Origin: Casp-actino8 sp041159745
GTDB taxonomy: Bacteria > Actinomycetota > Acidimicrobiia > Acidimicrobiales > Ilumatobacteraceae
DNA: 6,518 nt
NCBI GenBank assembly: GCA_041159745.1
Contig: JBEAXP010000067.1
Coordinates: 1-6,518, forward strand
Direction: 5' to 3'
A model generated the notes under the pieces. That model saw only the letters and a list, made by a program, of their open reading frames with translations. It did no database searches and was not told the origin of the DNA. This document shows positions 1-5,365 of this stretch, in pieces; position 1 is the first letter of the stretch, and every line of letters begins with the position of its first letter. The translations under genes and the position numbers were made by a program.

Positions 1-74
1 ACACTGTCACCCGATCCGCCGCACCCCGCGACGACGAGCGCGATCCCGACGAGTGAGACGAGGCGAGTGCGCAT
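1..74 (-). CDS. Lipoprotein, N-terminal fragment (cut by window edge)
   Basis: Only the first 24 codons are visible; the rest lies off the left edge. They begin MRTRLVSLVGIALVVAGCGG, a typical lipoprotein signal peptide: two arginines near the N terminus, a hydrophobic stretch at residues 5-16, and a lipobox V15-A16-G17-C18 followed by Gly/Ser. The product should therefore be lipidated on Cys18 and anchored on the outer face of the cytoplasmic membrane. ATG at 74 is preferred over the in-frame ATG at 80, because the purine run GGAAAGG (81-87) sits 6 nt from the former and directly abuts the latter. The gene starts 17 bp after the stop of copCD, so it is probably cotranscribed. In similar actinobacterial neighbourhoods this position is often held by SCO1/SenC or PCu(A)C-type copper chaperones. 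That is inference from context only; nothing in the visible residues identifies the mature domain. Confidence 0.72.
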   Translation of the reverse strand, partial: MRTRLVSLVGIALVVAGCGGSGDS

Positions 75-80
75 GATCAT

Positions 81-87
81 CCTTTCC
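81..87 (-). promoter_or_regulatory. Ribosome binding site deciding the lipoprotein start
   Basis: On the minus strand the run GGAAAGG is followed by ATGATC and then ATG. The 6-nt spacing selects the ATG at 74 rather than the one at 80, which would touch the site. Confidence 0.5.
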
Positions 88-91
88 ACAG

Positions 92-1408
92 CTATCCGAA
101 ATTCGAGGTGACGAGCGCGGCTGTGATGGCCACGACGAGTCCGCCGATGGCGCATTCGGTGAGGCCGGCTCTGACCAATTGTCGACGGCGCGTCGCGAAG
201 CGGGCCGGCTCGTCGGCGATACGACGCAGATTCAGTTGCCGGCTCGTGTTGGCCGCGGCGAGTAGCGCGATGACGAACGCAAGCTTCACCAATAGAACGC
301 GGCCATGGCTTTGCGAGAAGAGGGTAGTGATGCCGCCGTGAAGTCGGAGCATCTGAACCACTCCGGTTGCCACGATCACCGGCACCGCCACGGTCGCCGC
401 CTTTCCGAAGCGACGGAACGACTCGAGAGCGTCACGGTCGTCCACGAGCGGAGCGACCACGAAAACGAGAACGGCGAGACCGCCGAGCCACGCGGCCACC
501 GCCGCGGTGTGGGCGACGTCAGCAGGCACTCCGAGGACTGGCCAGGCTCGCGATCGCGAGTGGCTCGTGTAGGCGAGACCGATGGCGAAGAGTCCGAGCA
601 ATCCGATCGACAGCTTCGAGACGCGTACTTCGTCGGCTTCTTCGACGTGGGTGAACGCCACGTACGTAATCGCGACTGCGGCGAGGAGACGCAACGTGGT
701 CATGCCGAGCGCAGTCGAATCGAACGAGTCGCCGAGTTTGCCCGCGGCTCCGATGATCGACGTGCCGTGCACGTCGCCGAGCAACGTGAGCAGCTGGAAC
801 AGCGAACCAACGGCGAGAGTTCCTCCGGCGGCGCGGAAGAGAAGTGCGCCGCGCCCGCTGCGCAGCACTCCTTGGGCAACCAGCAGCTCGGACATCACCA
901 GTCCACCGGCCAGCAAGAGAGCGGCGTACACCACGAGTCGGAAGAACCAGCGGATGGGTTCGGGCGCCGGATTGGTTTCGTCGGGGAAGTCGATGGCGGT
1001 TGTGGTCGCGGCCAGGTCGGTGGGCGTTGCATCGGGTACGGCAGGAGTACTGGTGATCGCGCCGGCCGAATCAACCGTGAACGCGACTCGTCCGGACACC
1101 ACGTGGCCGTCCTCGCTCACCAGTTTCCAGCGCAGGCCGACCGGCCCGGACAGTTCGGGTGGGAGCGGGAAGCGGATGATGTTCGCCTGCGCTCCGGCGA
1201 CGGCGGCTCCGAGGTCGGTGCGCACGCCGTCGGCCGTGATTACTTCGGCGGAGGCTGACTCGAGGGGAACGTCCTTGGTGAACGTGATCACCCACTCGGA
1301 GGGAGATGTGGAGAGGACTTCGCCGTCGCTTGGCGTGCTCGAGTCGTACGAGTTGTGTGCGAGCGCCACCTCGGCACCGAATCCGAACATGGTGAGGCCG
1401 AGCGCCAC
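92..1408 (-). CDS. copCD: CopC-CopD fusion, copper resistance/import membrane protein
   Basis: The protein joins a periplasmic-type CopC domain to a polytopic CopD domain, as in the YcnJ family. These proteins bind copper outside the membrane and are thought to help move it inward or to cuproenzyme assembly. The signal region ends ALA-H, so cleavage would expose His18 as the first residue of CopC (about 18-112). The domain carries STPSDGEVL near its start and SEDGHVVSG near its end (His102), the usual copper-site surroundings. A Pro/Thr-rich linker (113-150) leads to about eight hydrophobic segments: 155-178, 190-212, 236-254, 266-282, 296-320, 334-353, 370-387 and 411-433. The fifth holds the CopD-like pattern H300-xx-A-xxx-W-x-GG. 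The start is GTG at 1408, but it is unconvincing: no ribosome site precedes it and it leaves a signal peptide without basic residues. In-frame codons just upstream would supply an Arg-rich n-region (see findings). A lipoprotein gene follows 17 bp downstream. Confidence 0.88.
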   Translation of the reverse strand: MALGLTMFGFGAEVALAHNSYDSSTPSDGEVLSTSPSEWVITFTKDVPLESASAEVITADGVRTDLGAAVAGAQANIIRFPLPPELSGPVGLRWKLVSEDGHVVSGRVAFTVDSAGAITSTPAVPDATPTDLAATTTAIDFPDETNPAPEPIRWFFRLVVYAALLLAGGLVMSELLVAQGVLRSGRGALLFRAAGGTLAVGSLFQLLTLLGDVHGTSIIGAAGKLGDSFDSTALGMTTLRLLAAVAITYVAFTHVEEADEVRVSKLSIGLLGLFAIGLAYTSHSRSRAWPVLGVPADVAHTAAVAAWLGGLAVLVFVVAPLVDDRDALESFRRFGKAATVAVPVIVATGVVQMLRLHGGITTLFSQSHGRVLLVKLAFVIALLAAANTSRQLNLRRIADEPARFATRRRQLVRAGLTECAIGGLVVAITAALVTSNFG

Positions 1409-1526
1409 GGCAACGACGCGGAGTATCGCAGTGAGCGACCGGAGACGAAGAGTTCGCGAGATGGGGTCAAACGGTAACGAATGCCGGGTACGAATGTCGG
1501 TCGGCGGGGTCCGTGTGTGACCGGTG
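1409..1526 (-). other. Spacer between kinase and copCD
   Basis: This 118-bp gap separates two leftward genes. The copCD frame stays open through it but contains no ATG, GTG or TTG. One possible extended -10 element, TGC-GATACT (1422-1430), would start a transcript a few bases before the GTG at 1408, but no matching -35 is evident. I see no convincing terminator after the kinase, so copCD could have its own promoter or be read through from the kinase. Confidence 0.35.
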
Positions 1527-2618
1527 TCAGCAGAATTCGTCGAGTAACTCGCCTACACCGTGCTCCTCGGCCGCGAGAACGGGCCGAATGTGCAGGTTCT
1601 CGAGCAGGAGAGTGCCGCGCTCGTTGCCGCCCTGCAGATCGCTCGTGATCACTTGGGCTGTGCACAACTGCAGCAGGCTCCGCTTGTAATCGAGATAGCA
1701 GCGATCGAACGAATAGTTCTTCACGCCGAGCGACACGACTTTGTCGTAGTACGACCGAAGCAGGTCCATCTCGCAAGTGCGGCGGAGTTCGGGTGACAGC
1801 GAACCGGTCACGAGATTCGCGACGTCCCACGGTCCCATGTGCCGGGTGGAGAGTTGGAAGTCGATCATCGTGACGACGTCGTCTCCCGCCGAGCCACCGA
1901 ACAAGTAGTTCTCGGCGCGGCAGTCGGTGTGCGTGAAGGTGAGGTGATCGAGTGCGGCGAGGTGGTCGAGCAGGTTCGGGTATTCGTTGCACGCGCGTTC
2001 GATCACGTCCATGAATGCCGGCGACACCCGATCGGCGAACTTGGTGCGGAACTCGGGCAGTCGCGCCAGCGCCATATCGCGACCCGACTTGTAGAGCGGG
2101 TTGTTCATCGGCGGCAGCCAGGTCATGCTCTCGAGATCAGGGGAGTCCCAGAAACGGGCGTGCAGCGTGGCCACCACGTCGAGAATGCGACGCGTTTCGT
2201 CGATCGTGATGCCGCTGATCTGATCGGGGCAACGCGCACCGACGATTTCCTCGATGAGAAGGATGAAGGGCAGGCCGTTCGCGCCGGAGTCGGCGTAGTA
2301 GGGATGCGGCACTCGAATGTTGAGCGACGTGGCGACCTCTTTGTAGAAGTTGATCTCGCGCAAGTAGAAGCCCATCACTTCTCCAAGGAACCGGTTCTCG
2401 GGAGCGGGTGACTGGCACTTGGCGATCATCGTGGCCGGTCCGGTTTCACCAGGGGCGTACGTGATGTGGAGTCGCGCGAGCTCGCCGAGGATGCCGACGC
2501 CTTCACCGAGGCGTTCGGCACGGAAGTCGGAGATCCGTCCGACGGCCGGGGTGTCGGCCAGAACTTCGTTCAACCAATCGGTGGAGATGTTGGCGATTTG
2601 CTCGGGAATCATCGGCAT
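1527..2618 (-). CDS. APH/ecdysteroid-kinase-like phosphotransferase
   Basis: A 363-residue protein of the aminoglycoside phosphotransferase / EcKinase superfamily, protein-kinase-like enzymes that phosphorylate small hydroxylated or aminated molecules with ATP. Visible elements in order (numbered from ATG 2618) are a glycine-bearing loop RLGEGVGILGE (about 36-46), a candidate ATP lysine in MIAKCQ (Lys67), acidic REINFY (Glu88), the catalytic loop H230-T-D232-C-R-A-E-N237, and the metal-binding MIDFQ (Asp253). The length suits the family. The frame opens as far as GTG 2693, but the first 25 residues look non-homologous and cover a palindrome. I prefer ATG 2618, which lies 6 nt after a TACGCT hexamer and would give a leaderless message; ATG 2612 is also possible. 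The substrate cannot be told: bacterial members of this type are mostly uncharacterised and need not act on antibiotics. The gene diverges from a VOC gene and lies upstream of copCD on the same strand. Confidence 0.85.
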   Translation of the reverse strand: MPMIPEQIANISTDWLNEVLADTPAVGRISDFRAERLGEGVGILGELARLHITYAPGETGPATMIAKCQSPAPENRFLGEVMGFYLREINFYKEVATSLNIRVPHPYYADSGANGLPFILLIEEIVGARCPDQISGITIDETRRILDVVATLHARFWDSPDLESMTWLPPMNNPLYKSGRDMALARLPEFRTKFADRVSPAFMDVIERACNEYPNLLDHLAALDHLTFTHTDCRAENYLFGGSAGDDVVTMIDFQLSTRHMGPWDVANLVTGSLSPELRRTCEMDLLRSYYDKVVSLGVKNYSFDRCYLDYKRSLLQLCTAQVITSDLQGGNERGTLLLENLHIRPVLAAEEHGVGELLDEFC

Positions 2619-2624
2619 TCCGCG

Positions 2625-2630
2625 AGCGTA
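2625..2630 (-). promoter_or_regulatory. Possible -10 box of the phosphotransferase gene
   Basis: TACGCT fits the actinobacterial TANNNT -10 pattern and is separated from ATG 2618 by only 6 nt, the spacing expected for leaderless transcripts. No good -35 is visible, so this rests on the hexamer and its spacing alone. Confidence 0.35.
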
Positions 2631-2667
2631 GGTCGGCCCGACACCGGGCATCCCATGGGCGAGAAAA

Positions 2668-2683
2668 CCGGCAAATTTGCCGG
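2668..2683. promoter_or_regulatory. Perfect 16-bp palindrome, candidate operator
   Basis: CCGGCAAATTTGCCGG is an uninterrupted 8+8 palindrome. Its centre is about 57 bp from the kinase ATG at 2618 and 55 bp from the VOC GTG at 2731, so it sits midway in the divergent spacer. Its AT-rich core is unusual for this DNA. Flanking AAAA on the left and GGGGTTT on the right extend the symmetry imperfectly. The position suits a dimeric regulator, such as a TetR- or MarR-type repressor, controlling both genes; the regulator is not in the window. Confidence 0.5.
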
Positions 2684-2718
2684 GGTTTCGCACCCATACG
2701 GGGTGTTGGTTGCTCGGT

Positions 2719-2724
2719 CATACT
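2719..2724 (+). promoter_or_regulatory. Possible -10 box of the VOC gene
   Basis: CATACT resembles a TATACT-type -10 and ends 6 nt before GTG 2731, which would place transcription initiation at or next to the start codon. No clear -35 lies upstream. Confidence 0.35.
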
Positions 2725-2730
2725 GGGTGG

Positions 2731-3486
2731 GTGATCCGTCTGCGTCAGATCTGCCTCGTGGCCCGCGAGCGCGACACGGTCGTCGACGACCTCTGCGCCG
2801 TGTTCGGCCTCCGAGTCGGGTACAACGATCCGCACATCCACCGACTGGGCTTGCACAACGCGGTGATTCCGGTGGGTGATCAGTTCCTCGAAGTGGTCGC
2901 GCCGATCACCCAGAACACGACGGCCGAGCGCTACCTCACCAAGCGCGGCGGCGATGGCGGATACATGCTCATCTTCCAGACCGACGATTTCGCATCGCAT
3001 CGCACCCGCGTCGACGAAATGGGAATCCGCATCGTCGCCGACTACAGCGCCCCCGGGTACACCGACATGCAGTTGCATCCGGCCGACACCGGCGGCACGT
3101 TCGTCGAGATCGACGAGCAGACGCCTCCCGACGATTGGCATCCGGCCGGGCCCGACTGGCGCGCCGCTGTCGACACTTCGGTCTCGGTGCGCCTCGGTCA
3201 GGCCGACGTCGGCTGTCTCGATCCTGAAGCGGTGTCGGCGCGGTGGGGGCGGCTCATGGACCTGCCGGTCACCATCGGCCGCAACTGCGGCATGCACAAG
3301 GTGCGCCCGGTCGACTTCTGCGTGCGCTTCACGCCGGCCGGTTCACGCGGCGAGGGGCTCGACGCGGTCGACATCGTCGTGCACGATCCGGCCGAGGTGC
3401 TGAGGCGGGCCCGCGAGCGCGGGCTCTCGATCGACGATCAGGCGATCACGATCGGCGGAGTTTGCTTCAACCTCGTCGCGGCCTGA
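2731..3486 (+). CDS. Two-module VOC (glyoxalase-like) protein
   Basis: A 251-residue soluble protein of the vicinal oxygen chelate superfamily, closest in look to the Glyoxalase_3-like group. The first module (about 1-130) opens with IRLRQICLVARERDTVVDDL and FGLRVGY, passes through PVGDQFLEVVAPI, and ends GGTFVEIDEQ. The second (about 147-251) opens SVSVRLGQADVGCLDPEAV and ends GGVCFNLVAA. The first-strand metal His common in VOC enzymes is Gln6 here; the Glu in FVEID is kept. The metal site may therefore use Gln, or the protein may not be a metalloenzyme. GTG 2731 is chosen because the fold begins right after it and a CATACT hexamer lies 6 nt upstream. The ATG at 2677 would add residues unlike any VOC N terminus and lies inside the palindrome. 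The reaction and substrate are unknown. The gene diverges from a kinase and converges on a P450. Confidence 0.82.
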   Translation: MIRLRQICLVARERDTVVDDLCAVFGLRVGYNDPHIHRLGLHNAVIPVGDQFLEVVAPITQNTTAERYLTKRGGDGGYMLIFQTDDFASHRTRVDEMGIRIVADYSAPGYTDMQLHPADTGGTFVEIDEQTPPDDWHPAGPDWRAAVDTSVSVRLGQADVGCLDPEAVSARWGRLMDLPVTIGRNCGMHKVRPVDFCVRFTPAGSRGEGLDAVDIVVHDPAEVLRRARERGLSIDDQAITIGGVCFNLVAA

Positions 3487-3489
3487 TTC

Positions 3490-3532
3490 ATGGGCGTCAG
3501 ACATGCCAGAAGTGGCATGGTTTCGCGCCCAT
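3490..3532. terminator. Nested inverted repeat, possible bidirectional terminator
   Basis: Between the convergent stop codons of the VOC gene (3486) and the P450 gene (3548) lie two nested perfect stems. The inner one is CATGCCA (3502-3508) with TGGCATG (3513-3519) around the tetraloop GAAG. The outer one is ATGGGCG (3490-3496) with CGCCCAT (3526-3532). There is only a short T run (3521-3523) and no canonical U tract, so termination may be imperfect or need another factor. The placement between convergent genes is what one expects of a shared terminator. Confidence 0.55.
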
Positions 3533-3547
3533 TCGGGCCAGGGTGGG

Positions 3548-4762
3548 TCAGGTGCGGGTGAGGACGGGGAGGATGCGCGGGCCGCGCACTTGACCGTTCG
3601 CCCACGTGACCTTCTTGTTCGGATCCAACGAGTACGTCGGGAACGCGCGCAGCCACTCCTGGAACGCCACGATCATCTCCAGCCGCGCCAGGTTCGAACC
3701 CGCGCACCGGTGAATGCCCAAGCCGAACGCCACGTGGCGGTTGTTCTTGCGATCGAGGATGAACTCGTCGGCGCGCTCGAACTCCTTCGGATCGTGGTTG
3801 GCGGCCGGGAACGTCACGAGCGTCTGATCGCCGGCGTGCATGGGGCATCCCGACACTTCGACGTCGTTGATGACCTTGCGGGCCATCGTGACCGGGGCGT
3901 AGTAGCGCAGCACCTCCTCGGTGGCTTCCGACCACAGGTCGTGCTCGTTCGGAACCGCGATCAACTGCTGCACCTGATCGTTGTGCTGCGCGAAGTGCCA
4001 CAGGCCCGAACCGATCGCACTCCATGTGGTGTCGATACCGGCCACGATCTGCAAACGGATGTAGCCGACCTTGATGTCCCAGTCGACGTCCTGGCCGTCG
4101 ATCTGAGCGTTGGCAACCACTGTCAACAAGTCGTCCTGCGGATTCTTCAGTCGATCCTTCAGCAGCACGTCGATGTACTCGGTCATCTCGGTCGCCACTT
4201 GCAAGCGGATGGCATTGTCCTTCGGCGCCAACTGGAAGTTCTTGTAGATCCAGTCGCGGAAGAGGTCGCCGTCCTCCTCGGGAAGACCGGTGATGATGCA
4301 GATTCCGTGCACGGGGATGTGCTGGCTGTACTGCTCGGCGGCGTCGGCCGTGGGCGAGTCTCCGATGTCGGCGATGAGCCGGCGGCAGAACGCGCGCATC
4401 TCCGGTTCGATGGCCGCCACGGCCTTCGGATTGAAGGCCGGCAGGATGAGTCGGCGATGCCCGTGGTGATCGGGCGGGTCGCTGGTGATCGGCGGAGCCG
4501 GACGGCGCGGTGCATCGGGTCGCGACACGTTCACCCAGATCGACGAGAAGTTGTCGGTGTCGTTCGCGATCTGACGAACGGCTTCCATCGTCACGGGCAT
4601 GAACGCGCGGCCGTAGCGCTCGGTGCTCGCCACCGGGCACTGCTCGCGCACGTCGTTCCAGATGCTGATGGCGTTCTCGCCCCAGCCGTCGTCGAGCCAG
4701 TCCCAGTCGGTCACCCAACTCTTGACCGGCTCCCAGTCGATTCGCTCGCCCCCGTAGGTCAT
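3548..4762 (-). CDS. Cytochrome P450, bacterial class I type
   Basis: A soluble heme monooxygenase of 404 residues, the usual bacterial length, expected to insert one oxygen atom of O2 into a substrate using electrons from a ferredoxin and its reductase. The key motifs are all intact: I-helix A241-G-I-D244-T245-T for oxygen activation, the K-helix E283-V-L-R286, and the heme loop F346-G-L-G-I-H-R-C353-A-G with Cys353 as thiolate ligand. SDPPDHHGHRRL (94-105) matches the common SDPPEHTRLRR segment at the C helix. ATG 4762 is chosen over TTG 4768 because AGGGGG (4769-4774) lies 6 nt before it and touches the TTG. No ferredoxin gene is adjacent. The substrate cannot be deduced; relatives in actinobacteria act on steroids, terpenes or fatty acids. 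The gene diverges from the arsenic operon across 131 bp and converges on the VOC gene. Confidence 0.95.
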   Translation of the reverse strand: MTYGGERIDWEPVKSWVTDWDWLDDGWGENAISIWNDVREQCPVASTERYGRAFMPVTMEAVRQIANDTDNFSSIWVNVSRPDAPRRPAPPITSDPPDHHGHRRLILPAFNPKAVAAIEPEMRAFCRRLIADIGDSPTADAAEQYSQHIPVHGICIITGLPEEDGDLFRDWIYKNFQLAPKDNAIRLQVATEMTEYIDVLLKDRLKNPQDDLLTVVANAQIDGQDVDWDIKVGYIRLQIVAGIDTTWSAIGSGLWHFAQHNDQVQQLIAVPNEHDLWSEATEEVLRYYAPVTMARKVINDVEVSGCPMHAGDQTLVTFPAANHDPKEFERADEFILDRKNNRHVAFGLGIHRCAGSNLARLEMIVAFQEWLRAFPTYSLDPNKKVTWANGQVRGPRILPVLTRT

Positions 4763-4768
4763 GGCCAA

Positions 4769-4774
4769 CCCCCT
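4769..4774 (-). promoter_or_regulatory. Ribosome binding site of the P450 gene
   Basis: AGGGGG on the minus strand lies 6 nt upstream of ATG 4762 and directly abuts the in-frame TTG at 4768. It therefore decides for the ATG. Confidence 0.6.
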
Positions 4775-4780
4775 GTGGGA

Positions 4781-4786
4781 AGCCTA
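4781..4786 (-). promoter_or_regulatory. Possible -10 box of the P450 gene
   Basis: TAGGCT fits TANNNT and would start a transcript near 4774, giving a very short leader that just includes the AGGGGG ribosome site. The -35 region is not recognisable. Confidence 0.35.
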
Positions 4787-4825
4787 GATCGGCCTGCCCC
4801 GCCTGCTTCACCGAGAGTTCACTTC

Positions 4826-4855
4826 GACGGCCCGAACCGGCCCGGTCGGTCCGTC
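4826..4855. promoter_or_regulatory. Imperfect 30-bp dyad, candidate operator of the arsenic operon
   Basis: Positions 4826-4855 form an inverted repeat in which 12 of 15 base pairs match. The outer arms are GACGG and CCGTC, the inner arms CCGA and TCGG. It ends one base before the TATCCT hexamer and so covers the -35 region of the presumed arsI promoter, where a repressor such as ArsR/SmtB would block polymerase. GC-rich DNA makes chance dyads easier, so the call is tentative. It also lies upstream of the divergent P450 gene and could affect both. Confidence 0.38.
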
Positions 4856-4856
4856 G

Positions 4857-4862
4857 TATCCT
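4857..4862 (+). promoter_or_regulatory. Likely -10 box of the arsI-aqpS-arsC operon
   Basis: TATCCT is the best -10 hexamer in the divergent spacer. It would start transcription near 4868-4870 and give a leader of about 25 nt that contains the GGGAGG ribosome site. The -35 region (about 4834-4839) matches consensus poorly, which fits a regulated promoter overlapped by a dyad. Confidence 0.5.
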
Positions 4863-4880
4863 GGGCATGAAGTTCTTGTC

Positions 4881-4886
4881 GGGAGG
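4881..4886 (+). promoter_or_regulatory. Ribosome binding site deciding the arsI start
   Basis: GGGAGG lies 7 nt upstream of ATG 4894. The longer in-frame start at ATG 4867 would place this site inside the gene and has no ribosome site of its own. Confidence 0.75.
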
Positions 4887-4893
4887 TTCGTTG

Positions 4894-5358
4894 ATGGCAC
4901 GGGTGCAATTGGCTCTGAACGTGGGAGACCTCGACGCGGCCATCGACCACTACACCAAGATGTTCGGCGTCGGCCCGGCCAAGGTTCGCGAGGGCTACGC
5001 CAACTTCGCCATCGAGAATCCGCCGCTCAAGTTGGTGCTCATCGCCGGCCACGGCCAGCCCGGCACGATGAACCACGTGGGCGTCGAACTCGAATCGCCC
5101 GAACTGGTTGCTTCCAAGATCGACGACGCGCGGGCCCAGGGTTTCGACATCGACGTGCACGAGAGCGAGACCTGCTGCTTCGCGGTGCAGGACAAGGTGT
5201 GGATCAACTCCGGCGAAGTTCCGTGGGAGTGGTACACGGTTCTCGAGGACGCACCCAACGACACGTCGCTCGCCACCTCCACTGTCAACCTCGGCAAGAA
5301 GCCTCTCCTCGTGGTCGAGAGCAGTGGCAACGCTTGCGGCCCCGACACCTGCTGCTGA
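4894..5358 (+). CDS. arsI: ArsI/CadI-family VOC protein, probable C-As lyase
   Basis: A 154-residue cytosolic VOC protein of the family holding ArsI, the Fe(II)-dependent lyase that cleaves the C-As bond of trivalent organoarsenicals such as MAs(III), and mycobacterial CadI. It opens ARVQLALNVGDLDAAIDHY and has the family's GYANFAIENPPLKLVLI block. The residues reported as metal ligands in Thermomonospora ArsI (Gln, His, Glu) correspond to Gln5, His61 (in MNHVGVELES) and Glu112 (in VPWEWYTVL). The vicinal arsenic-binding cysteines correspond to Cys94-Cys95 in ETCCFAVQDKVW; the usual Tyr after the pair is Phe96. A tail of about 25 residues ends CGPDTCC, adding three cysteines. ATG 4894 is fixed by GGGAGG 7 nt upstream. 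It is the first gene of an operon with aqpS and arsC, which favours the arsenic role. The sequence alone does not separate ArsI from CadI function. Confidence 0.88.
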   Translation: MARVQLALNVGDLDAAIDHYTKMFGVGPAKVREGYANFAIENPPLKLVLIAGHGQPGTMNHVGVELESPELVASKIDDARAQGFDIDVHESETCCFAVQDKVWINSGEVPWEWYTVLEDAPNDTSLATSTVNLGKKPLLVVESSGNACGPDTCC

Positions 5359-5365
5359 ATCACCC

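Noticed and set aside
305..1258. A 317-codon plus-strand frame opposite copCD.
   Set aside because: It is low-complexity, rich in Arg, Glu, Gly and His, and lies antisense to a gene with clear CopC and CopD domains.
1461..1470. TTGACC on the minus strand as a -35 box for copCD.
   Set aside because: No -10-like hexamer lies at 16-18 bp spacing, so the match is probably chance.
582..1520. A 312-codon plus-strand frame opposite copCD.
   Set aside because: It is Ser/Thr/Ala/Arg-rich with no motif and is explained as an antisense shadow.
1505..1526. A GGTC/GACC pairing just after the kinase stop as a terminator.
   Set aside because: The stem is only 4 bp with no T run; it is too weak to call.
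2619..2693. A longer kinase start at GTG 2693.
   Set aside because: It has no ribosome site, would place the 16-bp palindrome in coding sequence, and adds residues unlike the family's N terminus. It cannot be fully excluded.
2503..3297. A 264-codon minus-strand frame opposite the VOC gene.
   Set aside because: It crosses the start of the kinase gene and the divergent spacer, and shows only GC-driven composition; the VOC frame has a recognisable repeated fold.
3503..4870. A 455-codon open frame on the plus strand opposite the whole P450 gene, longer than the P450 itself.
   Set aside because: The P450 on the minus strand has every family motif, a good ribosome site and normal length. The antisense frame is open because of GC-rich third positions and reads as Arg/Val/His/Asp-rich sequence without a recognisable fold.
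4867..4893. A longer arsI start at ATG 4867.
   Set aside because: GGGAGG 7 nt before ATG 4894 and the family's usual start at (M)xRVQLALNV favour the shorter form. ATG 4867 lies only 4 nt after the TATCCT hexamer.
3438..4943. A 501-codon minus-strand frame overlapping the P450 in another phase.
   Set aside because: It is Arg- and Gly-rich, has no domain, and spans both the VOC gene end and the divergent promoter region; it is a shadow of the P450.
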